From Candidatus Latescibacterota bacterium (GTDB lineage Bacteria > Latescibacterota > UBA2968), in assembly GCA_022823725.1 (NCBI GenBank), contig JAJEHL010000001.1, positions 1 to 64,000 on the forward strand: a stretch of 64,000 nucleotides of DNA, written 5' to 3'. Positions 59,513 through 64,000 of this stretch are shown here, piece by piece. Position numbers and translations under genes: made by a program. The notes under the pieces are model-generated. The model worked only from the letters and a program-made list of their open reading frames with translations. It ran no database searches and was not told where the DNA came from. Positions within the stretch are counted from its first letter, which is position 1, and each line of letters opens with the position of its first letter.

Positions 59513-60289
59513 ATGCTCGATCTCGAATTTATTGAACCGTCAGAAGTTGACCGCGCAGCCTCTGTTTTTCACCGCGATGGGCTTGCTGTTGTGACGGATG
59601 CGCTGACCGATGAGCAGTTCGCTTTTTTGAAGGAGGGCGCGCATCGCGTTGTTGCGGAACAGACGAGCGCGGTTCCACTGGAGAAGGCGAACAGGGGGTT
59701 TGCGCGGTATTCGTTTGGTTCGCAGATCCATCATCCCGAATGGGCGATGCTGGTCAATCTGCCTACTATTCTACCTATTATTGAAGCGATTTTCAATAGT
59801 AATCAGTTTGTGTGCAGTGGTGCTGGCGGCGATTATTCGCTGCCGGGTGCAAAAATTCAGCAGTTGCACCGCGATATGTCCGATGTGATCAATGATCCCG
59901 AGCAGCGGGTGACGATTATGGATGTTCCGGTGCCGTTTATTGTGGTCAATTTTCCGATGATTGATTTTAGTGTGGAGAATGGGGCTACGCGATTTATCCG
60001 CGGCACCCATCGCTCGCGCCAGCCGATTCCCAGTCTGGAGGATGAACCCGATTGGATGAAGCATTCGGTGGCTTGCGCGCCGAGCAAGTCGGCGATTTTT
60101 CGAGATGTGCGCTGCTGGCACGGGGGCACGGCTAATATGTCTCGGGATGTGCGTATTATGACGAGTGTGGGCTATTACGCGCCCTGGTTTCGCCGACCCG
60201 GACGAGATGGCGATATGCCCCGTGATATTTACGATTCTCTGTCTGAGCGCGGTAAAGTGCTGTGCCGGTCTATTGTGGCGTTGGATTAA
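59513..60289 (+). CDS. Phytanoyl-CoA dioxygenase (PhyH)-like oxygenase, short form
   Basis: Encodes 258 residues from MLDLEFIEPSEVDRA; TTTGGAG precedes this ATG by five bases, and the alternative ATG upstream lies inside the divergent gene. Iron motif in QQLHRDMSDVIND, second His in CWHGGTANMSRDVRI with Arg. Sequence is divergent from the neighbour across the 22-base spacer, so they are not a recent duplication. Substrate unknown. Confidence 0.78.
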   Translation: MLDLEFIEPSEVDRAASVFHRDGLAVVTDALTDEQFAFLKEGAHRVVAEQTSAVPLEKANRGFARYSFGSQIHHPEWAMLVNLPTILPIIEAIFNSNQFVCSGAGGDYSLPGAKIQQLHRDMSDVINDPEQRVTIMDVPVPFIVVNFPMIDFSVENGATRFIRGTHRSRQPIPSLEDEPDWMKHSVACAPSKSAIFRDVRCWHGGTANMSRDVRIMTSVGYYAPWFRRPGRDGDMPRDIYDSLSERGKVLCRSIVALD

Positions 60290-60356
60290 ATTGATCGACA
60301 AGCGGAATCGAGAAATGCATTAACTCTATCCATCAATCAGCCCCATCACCGAAGCC

Positions 60357-60388
60357 TTCATCGCGGCATGGTTAAAGCCGCGATCCAG
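60357..60388 (+). repeat. Palindromic intergenic repeat, copy 7
   Basis: TTCATCGCGGCATGGTTAAAGCCGCGATCCAG, the CGCGGC/GCCGCG variant of the family, between a PhyH and a Gfo/Idh gene. Confidence 0.85.
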
Positions 60389-60422
60389 AAGGTTTTGGCG
60401 AATTTTTTGAAAGATCACTAAT

Positions 60423-61451
60423 ATGAAACTGGTCGTTCTTTCCTATAGTCACCACGGTCGCGGTATGGCGCGTACGGCGCGCGAACTCGGTCACGATATT
60501 GTCGGTGTTATGGATGGCGATGCAGGTCCCCGGCAACAGTTGGCGGATGAGTTTCAATGCCGTGGGTTTGGATCGGCGGGTACGTGTCTCGATGCGTGTC
60601 AGCCAGATGCGGCGCTTGTTGCGGGGAAACACGTCGAGATGCCGTCTCATGTGCAGGCATGTGTGGATCGCCGCATTCCCTATCTTCTGGATAAGCCGTT
60701 TGCCGATTGTGCTGATCGCTTGCGTCCCGCTGCGGAGGCGTCGGAGAAGTACGGTGTGTTCAGTGCGCTGGTGTTGCCCAATCGCGCGAGCCGAATTGTT
60801 CGCGTGGTGGAAGATATGGTGGCAGATGGTAGTTTGGGCGATTTGGTGCTGTATAACAGCAGGTTGAATAACGGGCCTCCGTCCCGCTATGATCCGACGC
60901 CGTCAGCGTGGCACAATGATCCGGGTATTTCTGGGGGCGGCTGCTGGGCAGTTGAGGCGGCGCATGGGATTGATACGTTTTTGCAATTTGTTGGTGATCG
61001 GGAGGTTTCCGTTGTTGGCGCGGTTATGTCCAATGCGATGTATAGCCGGGGTGTGGAGGATAGCGGTGTTGGCGTGTTGCGGACGGATGACGGGATTACC
61101 GGGATTGTTGAGTCTGGTTATTCTTATCCGGCGGGTACGCGCAGTGGCGACCATTTTTTTCGATTTATTGGTACAAAGGCTTCGGTTTTTGAGCAGTACG
61201 GTCGCAATGGCGAGCCTTTGATTGAGGTTCACACGACTGGGGGCGTCCAGTTTAGCGAGGATATTTCGCACGGCGAGCGCATGCGGCGCGTGATGGGTAC
61301 GGCGCTTGATGCAATCTGTGAGGGCAATGCGTTTGAGCCGACGATTGTTGATGCGGTGCGTATTCTCGAGATTCAAGATGCGGTTTATGCCCACGCGCGA
61401 CAGGGCGTGATGACCCACGGGCCGCATCCGATGGGGGCGCAAGATCTGTAA
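60423..61451 (+). CDS. Gfo/Idh/MocA family oxidoreductase
   Basis: Encodes 342 residues. The N-terminal NAD-binding strand is degenerate compared with the paralogs: VVLSYSHHGRGMARTA replaces the usual GxGxxG loop. YLLDKPFADCADRL carries the family's KP Lys near residue 88, and CWAVEAAHGIDTFLQF is like the substrate helix. Possibly an altered cofactor mode. It ends 15 bases before an SDR gene on the same strand. Confidence 0.75.
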   Translation: MKLVVLSYSHHGRGMARTARELGHDIVGVMDGDAGPRQQLADEFQCRGFGSAGTCLDACQPDAALVAGKHVEMPSHVQACVDRRIPYLLDKPFADCADRLRPAAEASEKYGVFSALVLPNRASRIVRVVEDMVADGSLGDLVLYNSRLNNGPPSRYDPTPSAWHNDPGISGGGCWAVEAAHGIDTFLQFVGDREVSVVGAVMSNAMYSRGVEDSGVGVLRTDDGITGIVESGYSYPAGTRSGDHFFRFIGTKASVFEQYGRNGEPLIEVHTTGGVQFSEDISHGERMRRVMGTALDAICEGNAFEPTIVDAVRILEIQDAVYAHARQGVMTHGPHPMGAQDL

Positions 61452-61466
61452 AAAAAGGAGAGTACT

Positions 61467-62183
61467 ATGTCTAAAACGGCTGTTATTTCAGGGGTCGGCT
61501 CTGGTTTGGGTGCCGCACTGGTGAGGAAGTTTGCAAGCGAAGGCTATCAGGTGGGATTGCTGGCCCGGTCCTCTGATTATATCCAGGGTCTGGCTGAAGA
61601 ACTGCTGCAAGAAGGTGTGAAGGCTCTGGCCGTACCCACGGATATCACCGATCCCCAGCAGGTGATCCAGAGTTTTGCCCGGGTGCGCGAGGAACTGGGT
61701 CCGGTCGATGTCCTGATCAACCACGCCGGAAATGCCGCATGGAAAGACTTTCACGAACTAACTCCAGATGAGTTTGAACTATCCTGGCGGGTGTGTGCCT
61801 ATGGCTCCTTTCTGTGCGCCAAAGAAGTGGTCGACGATATGCTATCTGCGGGTGGCGGGGCCATCCTTTTCACCGGAGCCACCTCGTCCATTCGGGGCCG
61901 GGCAGGTGCCCTTGCTTTCAGCAGTGCCAAGTTTGCGGTGCGCGGCCTGGCCTGGGCGTTGGCCCGCGAGCTGTGGCCCGAAGGCATTCACGTTGCTCAC
62001 GTTATCATAGATGGAGTGCTGGATACCCCCTTATTGCGCGAGAGAGGGGATGTCGAGGAGAGCGAACCTCTCATAAATATCGACGCCGTGGCCGATGCCT
62101 ATTGGCGTCTGGTGCAACAGGACAAAGGTGCCTGGGGTTTCGAAATCGATTTGCGACCCCACAATGAGGGGTTCTTTGAGTGA
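61467..62183 (+). CDS. SDR-family protein with Phe for catalytic Tyr
   Basis: Encodes 238 residues. Cofactor loop GVGSGLG (residues ~9-15) is intact, as is NHAGN. The Tyr-xxx-Lys motif reads FSSAKFAVRGLA, with Phe in place of Tyr; Ser is in FTGATSS. The subgroup with FSSAKFALRGLA..MARE is known as a frequent SDR type of unknown chemistry. AAAAGGAG precedes the ATG. It may bind a cofactor or carry out a reaction not needing the Tyr proton. It is in the same transcript as the Gfo/Idh gene. Confidence 0.8.
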   Translation: MSKTAVISGVGSGLGAALVRKFASEGYQVGLLARSSDYIQGLAEELLQEGVKALAVPTDITDPQQVIQSFARVREELGPVDVLINHAGNAAWKDFHELTPDEFELSWRVCAYGSFLCAKEVVDDMLSAGGGAILFTGATSSIRGRAGALAFSSAKFAVRGLAWALARELWPEGIHVAHVIIDGVLDTPLLRERGDVEESEPLINIDAVADAYWRLVQQDKGAWGFEIDLRPHNEGFFE

Positions 62184-62298
62184 AGTCAACTGCGTGGATG
62201 TCGCAAGTTATGTCGCAAGATTGTCGCAAGTTCAGTTGGCATTTATCTACATTTGAATGCCCATTACGCCAGAGAAGTCAAGCACCACCACCTGACCT

Positions 62299-62330
62299 GT
62301 CATTGCGGCATGGTTTTAGCCGCAATCCAG
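62299..62330 (+). repeat. Palindromic intergenic repeat, copy 8
   Basis: GTCATTGCGGCATGGTTTTAGCCGCAATCCAG. The surrounding 270-base gap also has three GTCGCAAG(T/A) copies at 62208-62235 and otherwise shows nothing I can identify. Confidence 0.85.
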
Positions 62331-62453
62331 CGGAAATAAAAAAATAACTCAACCTTACGATCCAATTCCAGCCATCAACCGCAACCTTGCACATTATTGT
62401 AATGCGGGACGAAACTGTTCATTAGGTGGTAGGAATTAAACGGTTTCGACGCC

Positions 62454-63428
62454 TTACTTGATATGTTTGCCGCATACTGCTGTCAGTGGGCAGGAATTAC
62501 ACTGGGGTTTGGTGGGAAAACACCAATCCTTTCCGATTTTCCAGGCTGGCCAGTCCAGTTCGCCGGGGAATTTCGGATTCAGGCGTCTCGCAGCGGATAT
62601 CGCCTCTTCTTCCGCCTTAGAGTGAGTCAATCCTGTGCGTTGAAACACACGTTTAACATGTACATCAGCCTTGATGTCTATTTCATGTTCCTGCCCTTTA
62701 AACATCCCCCAGTCATCATGCAGTATGCGGACGACCATGGATGCGATACCCTGAGCAACGTCATAAATGTTTTGGAGCCTTTTTTTAACTTCGATGGGAG
62801 ATACATCCCGCCAAATCGCGGCTGCGTCGCCTCCAAACTGGTCGTTTACGAGAGAGGCGGCATCCTTTAGCGTTTTAGCCCCTCTCTCGGTGCCATAACG
62901 TGGCTTCCTGGGCAGACTCTCCAGGAGTGAGGATAACTCTTCCTCAGTCATTGATGCAAGTATAGCAGGATCCAGCTTGCCGCGAAGTTTGATGTGGTAA
63001 GGAATTTCCCAAGCCTGTTTCCAATCCATACCTCTATCAAAAGAAGCCCCTATCAGAAAGGCAAAAGGATTGGTATATACTTCATCGCCGATTTCTCTGG
63101 GCAATTCACTTCTATCATCCTTGTAGTGATGATTCTGGTAGTTTTTTAGTGCGACGACTACTGAATTGGATGTGTGATCTATTGTGGTTTCTCTATGAAT
63201 AAGGTCATCGACAAAATTCTCGCGTTCCGCTTCGGTCATCGTGTCCCAATTCAATCCCAGAGACGCACATAACTTTCGAAACTGTGCTTCAGCATAGGCC
63301 ATTCGTTCTGCCCGACTGGTTTCTGCCTGTTCTGCAAGCGCGAGCAATACTTCTCGCTTCTCTTCCGGTGGCATCTGCTGGACAAAATCAATGACCTGAT
63401 CGGTTGTTAATTCAACAGTTAAATTCAT
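62454..63428 (-). CDS. Endonuclease III-like Fe-S protein with antitoxin-like N-domain
   Basis: Encodes 324 residues. The first ~85 (LTVELTTDQVIDFVQQMPPEEKREVLLAL, NFVDDLIHRE) resemble small all-helical antitoxin-like proteins. A linker region follows. The C-terminal ~130 residues resemble the endonuclease III/HhH-GPD fold: DIKADVHVKRVFQRTGL holds the Asp and the 'D.HV.RV..R.GL' motif, and the end CFPTKPQCNSCPLTAVC is the C-x6-C-x2-C-x5-C [4Fe-4S] loop. The typical LPGVGxxTA hairpin with its catalytic Lys is degenerate (IYDVAQGIASMVVRIL). It could be a DNA glycosylase or a binding derivative. The next gene upstream ends 22 bases before. Confidence 0.7.
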   Translation of the reverse strand: MNLTVELTTDQVIDFVQQMPPEEKREVLLALAEQAETSRAERMAYAEAQFRKLCASLGLNWDTMTEAERENFVDDLIHRETTIDHTSNSVVVALKNYQNHHYKDDRSELPREIGDEVYTNPFAFLIGASFDRGMDWKQAWEIPYHIKLRGKLDPAILASMTEEELSSLLESLPRKPRYGTERGAKTLKDAASLVNDQFGGDAAAIWRDVSPIEVKKRLQNIYDVAQGIASMVVRILHDDWGMFKGQEHEIDIKADVHVKRVFQRTGLTHSKAEEEAISAARRLNPKFPGELDWPAWKIGKDWCFPTKPQCNSCPLTAVCGKHIK

Positions 63429-63449
63429 TTTAATCACTTCGGTTATGCT

Positions 63450-64000
63450 TCATGCAAGGGCTGTCTCGAATCCCACCAGATTGCGGGCCTCTCGGCTGAA
63501 CTCTACGGCGATGAGATGTATCGGCTCGCCGCGGTCACGGTATTTGTCGGCGTAGCGTTTCTGTTTCAGTTGCGCCATCGCGGTGCCTTCGGGTGCTAAT
63601 TCGACCACTTTGAACTCGAACAGATACACATTGCCGTTGAAGCGAACCGCCATGTCCAGACGGCCCTGGCTGCTGCTGTCTTCCACAACGATGTCCAATC
63701 CCACCGATGCGAAGTAGGAGTAGAACACGCTGGCGTAGTAGCCTTCGTAATTCGCTATGTCGTTTTTCGTATGCCACTGATAGGGAATGCTGGCGAAGAA
63801 CGCTTTGAACAGGTTTTCCAGGCCAGCGAAGTCATTGACCAGCAACAGGTCGTAGAGCCGGGCAATGTGCTCTGCCTGCTGCGTCGGGTTCCCGGTCAAG
63901 TGGTTCAGCAGACTTTCGTTCAAGCTCTGGCGCACTTCCTGATTTGGATAGCCCAGACGGTAGTAGATCCTGCTACCGCGCGGTTCGGTATGTCTAATGG
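63450..64000 (-). CDS. PD-(D/E)XK nuclease end of AAA-ATPase-like protein, cut by window edge
   Basis: The frame is open to the window edge (183 codons plus two bases), so the visible GTG inside is not necessarily the start. YRLGYPNQEVRQSLNESLLNHL, YYASVFYSYFASVG and the nuclease core GRLDMAVRFNGNVYLFEFKVVE (Asp, and Glu-x-Lys) place it at the C-terminus of the AAA-ATPase/DUF1703 family, whose ATPase part would lie beyond the edge. These proteins are widespread in anaerobe and FCB genomes and their role is unknown. It precedes the Fe-S glycosylase-like gene, so a nucleic-acid-related pair is plausible. Confidence 0.75.
   Translation of the reverse strand, partial: IRHTEPRGSRIYYRLGYPNQEVRQSLNESLLNHLTGNPTQQAEHIARLYDLLLVNDFAGLENLFKAFFASIPYQWHTKNDIANYEGYYASVFYSYFASVGLDIVVEDSSSQGRLDMAVRFNGNVYLFEFKVVELAPEGTAMAQLKQKRYADKYRDRGEPIHLIAVEFSREARNLVGFETALA

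Noticed and set aside
21171-62330. CRISPR array from the repeated palindromes
   Set aside because: The repeats are kilobases apart, on both strands, with no regular spacers and no cas genes.

Overview
The window comes from a heterotroph with a moderately GC-rich genome, most likely an FCB-group lineage resembling Latescibacterota, Poribacteria or a relative. This placement is inferred from gene content only; no rRNA gene is present. The pointers are eight phytanoyl-CoA dioxygenase-like (PhyH) genes, four Gfo/Idh/MocA oxidoreductases, two sulfatase-family genes, DUF1080, creatininase-like and DUF6785 proteins, long FtsX/MacB-type permeases, and a TonB receptor / sorting-domain protein / PorV set typical of FCB bacteria. 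No tRNA, rRNA or CRISPR array was seen.

Layout: 1-2.3 kb, a cut-off transposase start, a TPR-like protein and a methyltransferase. 2.3-8.8 kb, two tandem macrolide-exporter-type permeases, the relic tail of a third, and two methyltransferases. 9.0-10.3 kb, a compact restriction-modification pair (C5 methyltransferase and HNH nuclease). 10.3-20.1 kb, minus-strand genes for a DUF6785 membrane protein, a glycosidase-like protein, PorV, a secreted sorting-domain protein and a TonB receptor, plausibly a glycan-uptake locus. 20.2-29.4 kb, PhyH genes, a PIN/RHH toxin-antitoxin pair, SDR, class III aminotransferase, DUF1080, M14 peptidase and creatininase. 29.5-37.1 kb, ssb, then an aldo/keto reductase - MFS - flavin monooxygenase - permease run. 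37.1-41.0 kb, a MaoC / CitE-like lyase / CaiB operon split by a TnpB-only IS605-type element. 41.2-45.4 kb, a Panacea-domain operon, a sulfatase-family gene and a DNA methyltransferase with DUF4926. 45.5-62.2 kb, a DapA-like lyase, an ECF sigma factor fused to sliding-clamp domains, and many small-molecule oxidoreductases. 62.4-64 kb, an endonuclease III-like protein and a cut-off PD-(D/E)XK protein.

The metabolic theme is import and oxidation of host- or algal-derived small molecules and glycans by many soluble oxygenases and dehydrogenases, interleaved with defence and mobile islands (R-M, two toxin-antitoxin-like loci, orphan methyltransferase, TnpB). Intergenic spaces hold at least eight copies of a palindromic repeat with core GTCATTGCGGCA...TAGCCGCAATCCAG. 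Two copies lie inside MITE-like elements and two inside a larger composite.

Most novel items: the single-frame ECF sigma / beta-clamp fusion at 46.4-47.8 kb, the three-gene Panacea operon at 41.2-42.3 kb, the exactly reconstructable TnpB insertion, and the antitoxin-like / Fe-S glycosylase fusion at 62.5-63.4 kb. Where I moved a start codon inward from the longest open frame, the reason is given in the entry.
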